From positions 2,046,001 to 2,110,000 of the forward strand of contig NZ_LT670847.1 of assembly GCF_900142895.1 (NCBI RefSeq): a DNA stretch of 64,000 bases, given 5' to 3'. This DNA is from Vreelandella subglaciescola (lineage in GTDB: Bacteria > Pseudomonadota > Gammaproteobacteria > Pseudomonadales > Halomonadaceae). Position 1 is the stretch's first letter. Every line of letters starts with the position of its first letter. Both the position numbers and the translations under genes were made by a program. The notes under the pieces were generated by a model. That model was not told where the DNA came from, searched no databases, and saw only the letters and a list, made by a program, of their open reading frames with translations. Of the stretch, positions 30,890-39,483 are shown piece after piece.

Positions 30890-32485
30890 CTAGTCGCGCA
30901 GTGGGGCTTGATTCTCGCGGCGCTGGGGTGCCAGGCCTTCCCACAGCCGGTGCTGCAGCGCGTTGTCTTCAAGCAGCCGGGCGTTGATTTTTTCTTTGCC
31001 GTAGCGCTCGAGCAGCGTACTCGTGGAGTTTTCCAGCAGCGACACGCCCAGCCCCGCTTTATGCTGGCGGGGCGGGTAGCCCATGGCGTCAAGAATCGTG
31101 GGAAACAGATCAACGATGGACGCGCGACGCGAAATGCGCCGAGGTTCAAGGCCGTTGCCCAGCAGCATCAGGGTGTTTTCCCGGGGCAGGCTGGTAAGCT
31201 CATCCCATACCGACACGCGCATGGCAAGATGGTCGCTTGCCACAACGACCAGGGTGTTATCCAACAGCCCGTCGTCCTCCAGCCGTTCGACCAGGTTGCG
31301 GGCCAGCCAGGCCGAACATTTCACCGAGTAGAGGATGTCTTTGCCGTCCCATTCGCCCTGGCGCTCGCGGCAGCTCTGGGCAGGAAAACCGGTCGGGGCG
31401 TGACCGGCAAGGCTGATGTTGACCACGCCCCAGGGGCCGTCACCTGCGGCCTCCAGGCGCTTGATTTCGTCGGCGGTAAAATCGTAAAGAGCGTCGTCGT
31501 AAAGGCCCCAATCGTTAACGTAGTCGGGGTTATCAAGGCGCGGTTTTAGCTTATTCAGACCCAGCACGTTGTCAAAGCCGTGGCCCTCGTAGAAGCGCCC
31601 CTTGCCGGCAAACGCCGTGCTGGCGCCGCCCAGGTAGCTTAGCCGGTAACCCTGCTCGGCGAGCAGGTCGCCCAAGCAGTCAACGCCCGGCACTACCTCG
31701 GCAAGCGGCTCAAATTGGCGGTCGTGGACCAGCCCGGCCGGCATTAACGGCGTGCCGCACTGGCTGCCGATCATGCCGGCCATGGTCCAGCCGGTGTTGT
31801 TGATCTGCTCGACGCCTTCAAACACCACGCCTTTTTTGCCCAGCGCGCGCAAATCGTCGTAGGCATCGCCGAACGTCGGCTCGCCGTAGGTACGCTCCAG
31901 ACTTTCCAAATACAACACCAGCAGATTCGGCGGATTTTTCTGAGGCTGAATGACGGGCTTTTGGTAGTGGCGGTCAAGCCAGCCGCCGTCATCGGTAACC
32001 ACGGCGGCGCTGCGCTGGCCAATGCCAAAAATCAACGGGTTGCTGATCAGCAGGGCAACGGCAATTAGCGGCTCAATACGGCGCAGACGGTAGTCGCGGC
32101 GCACCAGCCAGGTAAAGGCGTACAATAGCCCCAGCATGGAAAGCGTATAAAGCCCCGCCGCGACGATGCGCTCGCTACCGCCGTGATCTTTAATGCCCGC
32201 CTGCAGATGGAAAAACACCGCGCCCAGGTCGACGTTGCCGAAGCTGTCGGCAAGATACACGTAAAGCCCCCAAAGGCAGAGCGGCACCAGCGACCACGGC
32301 CACGCCTTGCGGTAGCCGCCAAGTGCCATGCCGCTATGCCTGCGCGCGCCTAGCACCCCGGCTAAGGCGGCAACGCAAAAAAGCGACCACCAGGGCAGGC
32401 GCGTCAGGGTTATTAGCGTGTAGCCAAGGCCCAGCCCCAACACCGTTGCGGGTAGCCAGGTGGCCGGCTGTAAGCGGGCAAACAT
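30890..32485 (-). CDS. opgB: OpgB/MdoB-like phosphoglycerol transferase
   Basis: 531 residues. About four N-terminal membrane helices are followed by a periplasmic sulfatase/alkaline phosphatase-type domain with LYLESLERTYGEP, INNTGWTMAGMIGSQCGTPL (nucleophile Thr region) and VVASDHLAMR metal site. OpgB transfers phosphoglycerol from phosphatidylglycerol to osmoregulated periplasmic glucans, relevant to osmotic adaptation. An AGGAAA site precedes the ATG. A related phosphoethanolamine or teichoic-acid-type transferase is possible, but the SQCG motif favours OpgB. Confidence 0.82.
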   Translation of the reverse strand: MFARLQPATWLPATVLGLGLGYTLITLTRLPWWSLFCVAALAGVLGARRHSGMALGGYRKAWPWSLVPLCLWGLYVYLADSFGNVDLGAVFFHLQAGIKDHGGSERIVAAGLYTLSMLGLLYAFTWLVRRDYRLRRIEPLIAVALLISNPLIFGIGQRSAAVVTDDGGWLDRHYQKPVIQPQKNPPNLLVLYLESLERTYGEPTFGDAYDDLRALGKKGVVFEGVEQINNTGWTMAGMIGSQCGTPLMPAGLVHDRQFEPLAEVVPGVDCLGDLLAEQGYRLSYLGGASTAFAGKGRFYEGHGFDNVLGLNKLKPRLDNPDYVNDWGLYDDALYDFTADEIKRLEAAGDGPWGVVNISLAGHAPTGFPAQSCRERQGEWDGKDILYSVKCSAWLARNLVERLEDDGLLDNTLVVVASDHLAMRVSVWDELTSLPRENTLMLLGNGLEPRRISRRASIVDLFPTILDAMGYPPRQHKAGLGVSLLENSTSTLLERYGKEKINARLLEDNALQHRLWEGLAPQRRENQAPLRD

Positions 32486-32523
32486 GGATGCAGGTTTCCT
32501 GAGGAGTAAGGCGCGGCCGACCG

Positions 32524-33879
32524 CTAAGCGGTTGCCACGTTAGCCAGATTATTGCGCCCCACGCCGATATAGCGCAAGCCGGCCTGAGCGGCGCTTTCCA
32601 AATCATACAGGTTGCGCCCGTCGACGATCAGCTTATCGCTAAGCTCGCCGGCCAGCCACGCCAGATCAACGCTGCGAAAGGCCTTCCACTCGGTACAGAT
32701 GACCAGCGCGTCGGCGCCTTTCACCGCCTGAACGCGGTCAAAGGTTAGCACCAGGTCGTCGCGCTCGCCGTAGATACGCCGGCATTCGCCCATGGCTTCA
32801 GGGTCAAAGGCCTGTACGCGCGCGCCGGCCTGCCACAGGGCTTCCATCAGCTCGCGGCTGGGCGCTTCGCGCATGTCGTCGGTGTCGGGCTTGAACGAAA
32901 GCCCCCATACGGCAATGGTTTTGCCGCGAACATCACCCAGTGCGGCGCTAAGTTTGGCAAACAGCGTACGCTTCTGGGCGTAGTTGACCTGTTCTACCGC
33001 GCTTAACAGCGCCGCCTGGTAGCCGTGTTCGCGGGCGGTGCGCTCCAGCGCCTGAACATCCTTGGGAAAGCACGACCCGCCGTAGCCGCAGCCGGGGTAG
33101 ATAAAGTGATAGCCGATGCGCGGGTCGCTGCCGATGCCGCGGCGGACTTCTTCAACATCCACGTCAAGCCGTTCGGCCAGGCCGGCGATTTCATTCATAA
33201 AGCTGATCTTGGTAGCCAGCATGGCGTTGGCGGCGTACTTGGTCAGCTCGGCGGCGCGCACGCTCATGAATATCATCTTGTCGTGGTTACGGTTATACGG
33301 CGCGTAGCAGGCGCGCATGCGTTCTTCCACGTGGTCGCTGTCGGTACCCACGATAACCCGCGCGCCGCGGGTGAAATCCTCAATCGCCGCACCTTCTTTC
33401 AAAAACTCGGGGTTGGAGCAGACGTCAAAGGCAAGGGTCCGGGAGGCAGTGTCGCTGCGCTCGGCGAGTACGCCCGCTATGGTGGCCTTGACCTTATCGG
33501 CGGTGCCCACCGGCACGGTCGATTTATCCACGATGAGCTTGTAGTCGTTCATGTGCTCGCCGATGCTTTTGGCCACCGTCAAGACGTGGCGCAAATCGGC
33601 GCTGCCGTCTTCGTCCGGCGGCGTGCCCACGGCGATAAACAGCACTTCGCTTTGGGTTACCGCGAAGGCGGTATCGGTGGTGAAGCGCAGCCGGCCGGCG
33701 GCCACGTTCTGGCTCACCAGCTCGCTCAGCCCCGGCTCGTAAATGGGAATCTCACCCGCCTTGAGGCGCTCAATCCGCGCGGCATCAACGTCTATGCAAA
33801 TAACCTGATGGCCCACGTCGGCCAGGCAGGCGCCGGCGACCAGCCCGACGTAGCCGCTACCAAAAACGCTAATGTCCAT
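32524..33879 (-). CDS. ugd: UDP-glucose 6-dehydrogenase
   Basis: 451 residues from ATG at 33879 with an AAGG site. It has an N-terminal Rossmann motif [19 protein letters not shown], the catalytic Cys in [14 protein letters not shown], and a C-terminal NAD-like domain ([16 protein letters not shown]). It oxidises UDP-glucose to UDP-glucuronate for capsule or EPS. It is separate from the TviB-like enzyme of the downstream locus, so two uronic acid precursors may be supplied. Confidence 0.94.
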   Translation of the reverse strand: MDISVFGSGYVGLVAGACLADVGHQVICIDVDAARIERLKAGEIPIYEPGLSELVSQNVAAGRLRFTTDTAFAVTQSEVLFIAVGTPPDEDGSADLRHVLTVAKSIGEHMNDYKLIVDKSTVPVGTADKVKATIAGVLAERSDTASRTLAFDVCSNPEFLKEGAAIEDFTRGARVIVGTDSDHVEERMRACYAPYNRNHDKMIFMSVRAAELTKYAANAMLATKISFMNEIAGLAERLDVDVEEVRRGIGSDPRIGYHFIYPGCGYGGSCFPKDVQALERTAREHGYQAALLSAVEQVNYAQKRTLFAKLSAALGDVRGKTIAVWGLSFKPDTDDMREAPSRELMEALWQAGARVQAFDPEAMGECRRIYGERDDLVLTFDRVQAVKGADALVICTEWKAFRSVDLAWLAGELSDKLIVDGRNLYDLESAAQAGLRYIGVGRNNLANVATA

Positions 33880-33988
33880 GTCACAACCTTGTATCATTAA
33901 GCAAAGGGCAAAAGCTTACCACGAGCCGCAAAAACGGCACGAACAAAGCGTGCCGGAGTGCCGGTGGTTAGCGGAAAAAGTGGGAAGC

Positions 33989-34297
33989 CTAGCGCTTGGA
34001 AGCGTGGTTGGCCGCCAGCACGTCGGCCTTGATAACGTTTTGCTCGGCGATCAGCTCGGTGACCACGGCGCGGCTTGCCTTGTAGTGCTCGGTGGTCTTG
34101 TGCTCGGCAAGCGCCTCCTTGCTGGCGTAGATTTCGTAAAGGTGGAACAGGTCTGGGTTGTCCTGGTCCTCCAGCACGTCGAACACGTAGCAGCCCGGCT
34201 CTTCGCGCACCGAGGCTTCAGCGTTGGGCAGCATAGCGCGCAAAAAGGCCTCGCGCTTGCCGGGCTTGAGCTGGGTTTGGACAATAATGCAGTACAT
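33989..34297 (-). CDS. Antibiotic biosynthesis monooxygenase (ABM)-domain protein
   Basis: 102 residues of a single ferredoxin-like ABM domain: MYCIIVQTQLKPGKREAFL, REEPGCYVFDVLED and YEIYASKEALAEHKTTEHY. Similar small proteins (YgiN, LsrG) act as cofactor-less quinol monooxygenases or isomerases. It is divergent from the VOC gene across 130 nt. Confidence 0.85.
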   Translation of the reverse strand: MYCIIVQTQLKPGKREAFLRAMLPNAEASVREEPGCYVFDVLEDQDNPDLFHLYEIYASKEALAEHKTTEHYKASRAVVTELIAEQNVIKADVLAANHASKR

Positions 34298-34427
34298 GAC
34301 GGATCCTTGGGTTGACGGTTATACTCGTGGGCAATAGCTTTGTGGAAATATTTTCCACCCGCTCTGACAGCGTCAATTTTCCATCACAACCCGTGTTTGT
34401 TTCAACTCACTGTATCAGGAGTTTTTT

Positions 34428-34832
34428 ATGCAACGCCCACCCGCCTTTAACGGCATGCGCCATATCGCCCTGCAGGTTCAGGATCTGGAAGCCAGCGAGC
34501 GCTTCTACACCGAGATTCTAGGCATGTCGCTTTTGCGCCGCGCCCACGAGAACCTCGTCTACCTGACGCTGGGCAACGACAACTTCTCGCTGGCCCGCGC
34601 CAAAGAAGATACCGGCGGCGACCCGCAGCGTCTGGACCACTTCGGCTTTATTGTCGATAACAAGGAAGACGTCGACGTCTGGTACGACTACCTCGTCGCC
34701 CAGGGCATCAAGGTATCCCGTGAGCCCCACGACCACGGCGACGGCGGCCGCAGCTTCTACTGCCTCGACCCCGACGGCAACAGCGTCCAGCCGCTGTACC
34801 ACCCCAGCGTCTCCGGCCAAACGTTCAGCTAA
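34428..34832 (+). CDS. VOC-family (glyoxalase/dioxygenase superfamily) protein
   Basis: 134 residues with paired beta-alpha-beta-beta-beta modules: MRHIALQVQDLEASERFYTE, LDHFGFIVDN and FYCLDPDGNSVQPLY. Metal ligands His (MRHIAL), His (LDHFGF) and a C-terminal Gln/Glu-type position are plausible. It could be a small lyase, dioxygenase or resistance protein; sequence does not decide. It ends in a strong terminator. Confidence 0.85.
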   Translation: MQRPPAFNGMRHIALQVQDLEASERFYTEILGMSLLRRAHENLVYLTLGNDNFSLARAKEDTGGDPQRLDHFGFIVDNKEDVDVWYDYLVAQGIKVSREPHDHGDGGRSFYCLDPDGNSVQPLYHPSVSGQTFS

Positions 34833-34862
34833 GACCAAGCACGACACAGGCCACTACGCTCC

Positions 34863-34893
34863 ACGCAGCGCCCACCCGGGCGCTGCGTTTTTT
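34863..34893 (+). terminator. Terminator of the VOC gene
   Basis: Eleven-bp stem ACGCAGCGCCC / GGGCGCTGCGT followed by six T, about 30 nt after the stop codon. Confidence 0.88.
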
Positions 34894-34904
34894 ATCGCGA
34901 GCGA

Positions 34905-35415
34905 AGCACCACCGGCAGGCCAAGGCCTGCATCGCCCGGTGAACCGGCCTCCTACGAAAACCTGTGTTGTGCACTCCTTGCCCTTGTAGGAGGGCGGCTT
35001 GGCCGCGCGACCGGTTTGGCCACGGAGCCTGAATCGTGTCATAGCGAGCACCCAAAGGGCGGGTGTAAACGAAGCGCGGCCATCTCAGGGTTTGCCTACA
35101 GTGCCACCGCGGGTTAGGAGATCGCCACGTCGTTACATTCCTCGCGATGACACCGTGGCGGGCGAGGTGCACAAAACCGGCAGGCCAAGGCCTGCATCGC
35201 CCGGTGAACCGGCCTCCTACGAAAACCTGTGTTGTGCACTCCGCCCTTGTAGGAGGGCGGCTTCACCCACAAAACGGGTGCAAGTGCCGCGCGACCGGTT
35301 TGGCCACGGAGCCTGAATCGTGTCATAGCGAGCACCCAAAGGGCGGGTGTAAACGAAGCGCAGCTATCTCAGTTTTTCCCTACAGCGCCACCGCAGGCAT
35401 GAGATCGTCATGCCT
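34905..35415. repeat. Composite intergenic repeat block 1 (REP-like plus HCEERSDAAIS-type)
   Basis: Two tandem composites. Module A (about 34910-35036 and 35168-35324) contains the inverted pair CCGGCAGGCCAAGGCCTGC and TTGTAGGAGGGCGGCTT, the GTAGGAG-type REP hairpin known from Pseudomonas relatives. Module B (from 35037 and from 35325) begins GTCATAGCGAGCACCC, continues GGGTGTAAACGAAGCGC, and pairs with an inverted half ending GCGATGAC. No gene is supported in this 0.6-kb gap; short frames here are repeat artefacts. Confidence 0.85.
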
Positions 35416-35445
35416 TTCGCCCGTTCCTGGAGTCGTGTTAAACGC

Positions 35446-35729
35446 TTAATGGGAGGCCAGTTCCTTAAAAAGCGCCGGATTATCTCGCAGGGTAGCGAGC
35501 ACCTTCGCCGCCAGTCCGGTGGGGTTGCGACGCCTGGTTTCCCAGCTTTTGATAGTATCACCGCTGGTTCCCATGGCATGCGCAAATTCGGCTTGTGAGA
35601 CATGCAGCGTTGCCCGGATTGCCTTCACATCCGCAACCTCGTGGCGAGTGATGCGGGCCGCCGGGCATTGCCTTGTCTGATCTCGACGGCTTCTTGCAGC
35701 GATGTCTGGAGTTCGTCAAAAAGGCTCAT
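35446..35729 (-). pseudogene. Frameshifted XRE/HigA-type antitoxin
   Basis: The 5' part (start 35729) encodes MSLFDELQTSLQEAVEIRQG and the 3' part encodes HVSQAEFAHAMGTSGDTIKS with NPTGLAAKVLATL, together one HTH antitoxin of about 95 residues. They lie in different frames: near 35660 one base is missing within a CCCGGCGGCCC stretch, after which the correct continuation ITRHEVADVKAIR is read in the next frame. A good AGGAGG-like site precedes the start. The partner toxin that usually lies upstream is not found; repeat sequence begins about 70 bp away. Confidence 0.75.
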
Positions 35730-35794
35730 CGGGAAACCTCCCCCTTTAACCGGTGGGTTAACGTTTTCAGCAAAATCCGCGTGAACCCTCGCCC

Positions 35795-35925
35795 ACCGCG
35801 AGCTAGGAGATCGCCACGTCACTACGTTCCTCGCGATGACAGGTAGCAGGAAGCGTGCACCACACCCACTACGTCATAGCGAGCACCCAAAGGGCGGGTG
35901 TAAACGAAGCGCGGCCATCTCGGTT
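35795..35925. repeat. HCEERSDAAIS-type repeat pair
   Basis: An inverted half (GAGATCGCCACGTCACTACG ending GCGATGACA, 35808-35841) and a direct half (GTCATAGCGAGCACCC to GCGGCCATCTC, 35873-35922) between the broken antitoxin and the ligase gene. Confidence 0.8.
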
Positions 35926-35949
35926 TTGCCGGTGTGGGTGCCAATGCAG

Positions 35950-37221
35950 CTAGTAGACACTCTGCTCCTCGGCTTGCCGCAGCGCTGCCCAACACACCAC
36001 GCACAGGCCAAGGTAGCCGCTTAGGCCACGCACGTCGCGCAGCATCGACTGGGTCAGGCCGAAGTCGATGAAGGCGATGGGTACCATCATACCGGCCGTC
36101 GCCAGCACGCTTACCGTCGGGTCGGCGCCTGAGCCCGCCTGCCGCCGCCAGAACAGCCACAGCGGCACGCCGTAGAGCAGTAGCAGCACGGTCAAGCCCA
36201 CCAGTCCGCGTCGCGCCGCCGTGTCGATCATGTCACTGTGCAGCTGGTCGTAGCGGCTGATGCCCGGGTGGAGAATCCCCTGCTCGACCAGCGCATCGCG
36301 CGCCGCCTCTAGGCGGCCTTCTCCCCAGCCGGTCAGCGGCCGCTCGATAAACAAAATGCCACCGGCTCGCCACATCTCGAGCCTCAGGCCCACCGAGGTC
36401 CCGCGCGACTCACCCTGCGAATACTGCTGAAGGCTGTTGGCCGCCTGATTAACCCGCTCCATCACCCCGCTCTGCGGCAACAGAATCATGGCCAGCAGTA
36501 GCGCCATGACCCCAGCGGCAATGCCGCGCCGCATGCCAGTGGGTACCAGGCGGCGCGCCGCCCGATACACCAGCAGCAACAACAGCGGCGCTGCGATCCA
36601 GCCGCCCCGTGTTCCCGAAAGCAACGACCCCAGCAGACCGGCCAAGGCCCCCAGCGATGCGCAGGCCAATAGGCCGCGATGGCGCGATCTGCTCTGGCTC
36701 TGGCTCCACAGCGCCGCCAATAGCGAGAGCGCCCCCAACAGTAGTGCAAGATCACCGAAGGGAATGGCATTCATGCCGTTGCTGGCACGCGCTTGCCCCA
36801 GCACCAGCCGCTCGTAAAGCGCAATGCTGCCTGCACCAAGCGCACCGCAGCTTACCGCCCACCACAGCACCCGCGGGCTTGGCGAGTGAAGGCGTAACCC
36901 GACCAACAGCGCCGCCGCCAGCAAGGGCCACAGCGGTAGCAGTACGCCCTGGTTGCCTTCGCCCACCGGCCAGTGCCCCGTGCGCCACACATCCAGCAGC
37001 CACAGCCCGCCATAGGCCAGCAGCACAAGGCACAGCAGCCCATCGTCGCGGTCGAGCCGCCGCCAGTCTGCCCTACACAATGTCAGGGCCAGGCCCACCA
37101 GCAGCGTTGCCGCCGCCAGCAACGGCACCACGGCATAGCTTAAAGGCACCACAATCAGCAGCGCCACAAAGGCGAACACCCAGACGCTGTTTAAACGCGT
37201 CAACATGCTTCTGGACCGCAT
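35950..37221 (-). CDS. O-antigen ligase-family protein (WaaL/Wzy_C type)
   Basis: 423 residues with about ten hydrophobic helices and the periplasmic loop motif GWGEG, followed by a YDQLHSDMIDTAARRGLVGL segment carrying the conserved His of WaaL-type enzymes (H-x-D). Such proteins transfer lipid-linked glycans to lipid A core, or to proteins (PglL), or polymerise them. It stands alone between repeat blocks, 2.3 kb from the polysaccharide locus; proximity to waaF and hldD favours LPS ligase. Two Met starts (MRSRSM, then MLTRL) are possible. Confidence 0.82.
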   Translation of the reverse strand: MRSRSMLTRLNSVWVFAFVALLIVVPLSYAVVPLLAAATLLVGLALTLCRADWRRLDRDDGLLCLVLLAYGGLWLLDVWRTGHWPVGEGNQGVLLPLWPLLAAALLVGLRLHSPSPRVLWWAVSCGALGAGSIALYERLVLGQARASNGMNAIPFGDLALLLGALSLLAALWSQSQSRSRHRGLLACASLGALAGLLGSLLSGTRGGWIAAPLLLLLVYRAARRLVPTGMRRGIAAGVMALLLAMILLPQSGVMERVNQAANSLQQYSQGESRGTSVGLRLEMWRAGGILFIERPLTGWGEGRLEAARDALVEQGILHPGISRYDQLHSDMIDTAARRGLVGLTVLLLLYGVPLWLFWRRQAGSGADPTVSVLATAGMMVPIAFIDFGLTQSMLRDVRGLSGYLGLCVVCWAALRQAEEQSVY

Positions 37222-37334
37222 GGCACTACCTCAACAGCGTTGCTAATAAGGAACGTCCTCCTGGAACGTTTTTCACTTTTTGAAGGGTTTGGGATCATAT
37301 ATCGACCATTGATGGCACCCCTTCGTTCAGGGGG

Positions 37335-37872
37335 GCCATACGCACTATGTCATGGCGAACACCCACTACGTCATGGCGAGCACCCAAAGGGCGGGTGTAA
37401 ACGAAGCACCGTGTAGCTGGTGTAAACGCGGCCATCTCGGTTTTCTTTACGGCGCCACCGCAAGTACGAGATCGCCACGTCGTTTACACCCGTTTTCTGG
37501 GTGTTCCACTCGCAATGACACCGTGGCGGGCGAGGTGCACAAAACCGGCAGGCCAAGGCCTGCATCGCCCGGTGAACCGGCCTCCTACGAAAACCTGTGT
37601 TGTGCACTCCGTCCTTGTAGGAGGGCGGCTTGGCCGCGCGACCGGTTTGGCCACGGAGCCTGAATCGTGTGATCACGAGCACCCAAAGGACGGGTGTAAA
37701 CCTGCGAAGTGATCTCGGGTTTCTCTACGACGCCACCGCAAGTACGAGATCGCCACGTCGTTTACACCCGTTTTCTGGGTGTTCCACTCGCAATGACACC
37801 GTGGCGGGCGAGGTGCACAAAACCGGCAGGCCAAGGCCTGCATCGCCCGGTGAACCGGCCTCCTACAACACC
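37335..37872. repeat. Composite intergenic repeat block 2
   Basis: Module B (37348-37518), module A (37533-37668), module B (37669-37800) and a truncated module A (37807-37866) in tandem, with the same inverted halves as block 1 and an ACACCCGTTTTCTGGGTGT hairpin in each full B unit. No coding sequence is supported. Confidence 0.85.
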
Positions 37873-37993
37873 CGGCCGGTGCCATCGCCCCCCTAGATGA
37901 CGCCACGTCTGTACCTGCCTTACCTTTGACGTTAACCGCTTACCAGAGCCAATGGCTCGTTCACCACCAAGCCCGCCTCACGGCCGCCCTGAC

Positions 37994-38012
37994 CGGCACC
38001 GTGGGGCAGGGC
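37994..38012 (+). repeat. 19-bp inverted repeat, left copy
   Basis: CGGCACCGTGGGGCAGGGC; its exact reverse complement lies at 38809-38827. Each copy is followed inward within about 20 bp by a T-tract (TTCTTTTTTTT and, on the other strand, TTTCTTTTTTTG). The pair brackets the two small genes at 38026-38687. Confidence 0.7.
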
Positions 38013-38025
38013 ACCGGCCGGGTCG

Positions 38026-38256
38026 GTGCTTCTTTTTTTTGGTTTTGATTCCGAACGTAGCAGGGCTATTTCGAAGCTTGGGCGGTTTGGTGATCGTGAT
38101 CAGAGCGATATTCAAGCGTTGCTGCGGTTGCCTGGCGTCGAGGTCGAGGAGTTTGAGCGCCTGGCACGGGAAGCGATTGACTACTACGTTGGCAACCACC
38201 TGCCTATTTGGGGCAACGTGAAAGTGGTGCTGGACTATTACCACAACGGAGGTTAG
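38026..38256 (+). pseudogene. C-terminal remnant, nucleotidyltransferase-like (DUF6036-type) protein
   Basis: About 70 residues with SKLGRFGDRDQSDIQALL, a pattern like the C-terminal ALAKLxRxxxRDxxDV segment of DUF6036-type nucleotidyltransferase-like proteins, and ending LDYYHNGG. The frame begins in a CTTCTTTTTTTTGG tract with no ribosome site and no N-terminal domain, so it appears 5'-truncated at the cassette edge. It ends 2 nt before the next gene with an ACGGAGG site, showing the two were an operon. Family assignment is tentative. Confidence 0.45.
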
Positions 38257-38258
38257 AT

Positions 38259-38687
38259 ATGGCAGCTGTTTCTTCCAATAGTTGGCTGTACCGTGCAGGA
38301 AAGCAGCCTTTTGATCGGTCAGTGAGTGATGTGAAGCAGTTGGCGGAAGCCGTATGGTACCGTGGCTATTGCCCCACATCGGAAGACTTGGAAGACCTGT
38401 GGCGCACGGTAGATCGCCAGCAGTTTCAACGCATGCTTTGCGTTTTGGAGCTTCTGAGCCAGTATCCCGTGTGTCAGCGCAAGACGGCACGCCATCTACA
38501 AATGCTAACCGGACAGTTTCACGAAAGACTATTTGGGCATGTTGAAAAGCCCACACAGGGGCGCTACTCACCGAGCAAGCGGTGGGGCTTGAGTGAAAAA
38601 ACAGGCGCATTGCGCAAGGCGTTGTTACCGCTTCAGACCCGGACATACGCTGATGCGACAGGGCGTGATCATGGGTTGAGTGCTTAG
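38259..38687 (+). CDS. Small protein of unknown function in a decayed cassette
   Basis: 142 residues, start ATG 38259 with GGAGG 6 nt upstream. I do not recognise it. It is helical and Arg/Gln-rich, with WLYRAGKQPFDRS, a segment DLEDLWRTVDRQQFQRML and a basic tail. Base composition is lower in G+C than the surrounding genes, suggesting transfer. Its upstream neighbour is a truncated nucleotidyltransferase-like gene, so an ancestral two-gene toxin-antitoxin or defence pair is possible but unproven. Confidence 0.55.
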   Translation: MAAVSSNSWLYRAGKQPFDRSVSDVKQLAEAVWYRGYCPTSEDLEDLWRTVDRQQFQRMLCVLELLSQYPVCQRKTARHLQMLTGQFHERLFGHVEKPTQGRYSPSKRWGLSEKTGALRKALLPLQTRTYADATGRDHGLSA

Positions 38688-38728
38688 TTATTTTCTTTCT
38701 GGTCGGGTGGTGGCTCCGTTGAATCTTG

Positions 38729-38760
38729 CGTGAATCAGTAAAGCGCTTTACTGATTCACG
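38729..38760. repeat. Perfect 32-bp palindrome
   Basis: Arms of 16 bp (CGTGAATCAGTAAAGC at 38729-38744 and its exact reverse complement at 38745-38760) with no spacer, 42 bp after the small unknown gene. It lacks a T-run, so it is not a usual terminator. Confidence 0.8.
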
Positions 38761-38808
38761 TAATGGGGTTGCTACGTAACAAAAAAAGAAACGCATCGCT
38801 TGACGTGA

Positions 38809-38827
38809 GCCCTGCCCCACGGTGCCG
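38809..38827 (-). repeat. 19-bp inverted repeat, right copy
   Basis: Reverse complement of the 19-mer at 37994-38012. The outward sequence on the minus strand reads as a fragment (YPAVGLLDYRLGGTVGQG) that may be a remnant of an interrupted gene; not identified. Confidence 0.65.
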
Positions 38828-38944
38828 CCCAAGCGGTAGTCGAGCAGGCCGACGGCCGGGTAGAGCAGCGCGACGGTGCGCCGCTTTGTTATGCCACACC
38901 CGAACAGACGCTCAACCCGCACTTTGTGGTAGGGGGGCGTTAAC

Positions 38945-39400
38945 GCGGCCATCTCGGTTTTCTTTACGGCGCCTCCTACGTCATAGCGAGCGCCCCTTGT
39001 GTCATAGCGAACGCAGTGAAGCTATCTCGGGGTTGTCTGTACGGTGCCACCGCAGGCCAGGAGATCGCCACGTCGTTTACACCCGTTTTCTGGGTGTTCC
39101 ACTCGCAATGACACCGTGGCGGGCGAGGTGCACAAAACCGGCAGGCCAAGGCCTGCATCGCCCGGTGAACCGGCCTCCTACGAAAACCTGTGTTGTGCAC
39201 TCCGTCCTTGTAGGAGGGCGGCTTCACCCACAAAACGGGTGCAAGTGCCGCGCGACCGGTTTGGCCACGGAGCCTGAATCGTGTGATCACGAGCACCCAA
39301 AGGGCGGGTGTAAACGAAGCGCGGCCATCTCGGGGTTTGCTGATGCGGCCACGAGATCGCTGCGTCGTTTACGCGATGATAGTAGCGAGAAGCGTGGGCA
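38945..39400. repeat. Composite intergenic repeat block 3
   Basis: A partial B half (38945-38990), module B (38999-39113), full module A (39127-39283) and module B (39284-39395). Translation of one copy gives LCHSERSEAIS, the hallmark of this repeat class. The 0.8-kb gap 38688-39483 otherwise holds only the palindrome and the hairpin at 39430. Confidence 0.85.
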
Positions 39401-39429
39401 CGGGACGAAAACCCTGACCCAGAAACAGC

Positions 39430-39454
39430 GTAACCCGGCATTTTGCCGGGTTAC
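39430..39454. terminator. Hairpin downstream of the polysaccharide locus
   Basis: Perfect 10-bp stem GTAACCCGGC / GCCGGGTTAC with a 5-nt loop, 30 nt past the end of the fusion gene; likely marks the 3' end of the locus transcript although the minus-strand T-run is weak. Confidence 0.6.
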
Positions 39455-39483
39455 TTTGTTATTGCCGTTGATATGGCATGCCA

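Noticed and set aside
34905..39400. Possible CRISPR array
   Set aside because: Repeats are long, imperfect, mixed in orientation and unevenly spaced, with no cas genes.
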